The position numbers were made by a program, and so were the translations under genes. DNA of 5,371 bases, taken from contig JBAYUG010000132.1 in assembly GCA_041675325.1 (NCBI GenBank), positions 1-5,371 of the forward strand, given 5' to 3'. The stretch comes from CAIKZJ01 sp041675325 (GTDB lineage Bacteria > Bacteroidota > Ignavibacteria > Tepidaquicellales > Tepidaquicellaceae). The notes under the pieces are model-generated. The model ran no database searches. It saw only the letters and a list, made by a program, of their open reading frames with translations, and was not told the origin of the DNA. The first letter of the stretch is position 1. Each line of letters begins with the position of its first letter. This document shows positions 5,328 through 5,371 of the stretch, piece after piece.

Positions 5328-5371
5328 ATGAAAAGATTAGAAATACTAAATCATTCTGTAGAAGATTTGCA
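5328..5371 (+). CDS. start of an unidentified gene, cut by the window edge
   Basis: Only 14 complete codons are visible: MKRLEILNHSVEDL. The start is well supported by AAAAGGAG ending 5 nt before the ATG and by the TATCTTTG box upstream. The beginning (MKRLEI followed by SVEDL) faintly recalls the first beta strand of small PII-like signalling proteins, but 14 residues cannot decide this and I assign no function. It is transcribed divergently from the four-gene envelope operon, across about 990 bp of largely repetitive sequence. Confidence 0.7.
   Translation, partial: MKRLEILNHSVEDL

Overview
The window looks like chromosomal DNA from a low-GC, Gram-negative bacterium, most plausibly of the Bacteroidota/Ignavibacteriota/Chlorobiota group. 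The evidence is an LpxH-type lipid A enzyme (so an outer membrane with lipopolysaccharide), a Bacteroidota-style class A penicillin-binding protein with a Lys-rich insert and a Cys-containing tail, mostly weak Shine-Dalgarno sites, and two TAnnTTTG-type -7 promoter boxes, the form used by the Bacteroidota housekeeping sigma factor. The phylum is an inference from style, not from a marker gene.

Positions 376-4337 hold four genes on the minus strand, tightly packed and probably one transcript. In transcription order they are: a small secreted protein resembling the N-terminal periplasmic domain of DsbD (3903-4337); an LpxH-like UDP-2,3-diacylglucosamine diphosphatase (3110-3889, 13 nt gap); a bifunctional penicillin-binding protein 1A (827-3109, stop and start directly abutting); and nucleoside diphosphate kinase (376-789, 37 nt gap, TTG start). 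Three of the four concern the envelope: periplasmic thiol chemistry or a secreted domain, lipid A synthesis and peptidoglycan polymerisation. Ndk supplies nucleoside triphosphates. A TATATTTG box at 4360-4367 sits just upstream of the first gene and could drive the whole set.

Positions 1-375, downstream of ndk, contain no gene. They carry degenerate purine-rich repeats (CGCAGAG and CGCAAAG types) in two blocks facing each other, one of them interrupted by about 36 bp of GC-rich sequence.

Positions 4338-5327 form a gene-free divergent region of 990 bp. Most of it is repeat: a 60-bp array of five 12-bp units (4471-4530), followed directly by a composite array (4527-5067) of about 231-bp units. 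Each complete unit contains one inverted and three direct 18-bp palindromes of the GAATGCCTAAAGGCATTC type, the direct ones exactly 50 bp apart. This is the least explained part of the window.

At the right edge a new plus-strand gene begins at 5328 with a good ribosome binding site and a TATCTTTG box, but only 14 complete codons are visible.
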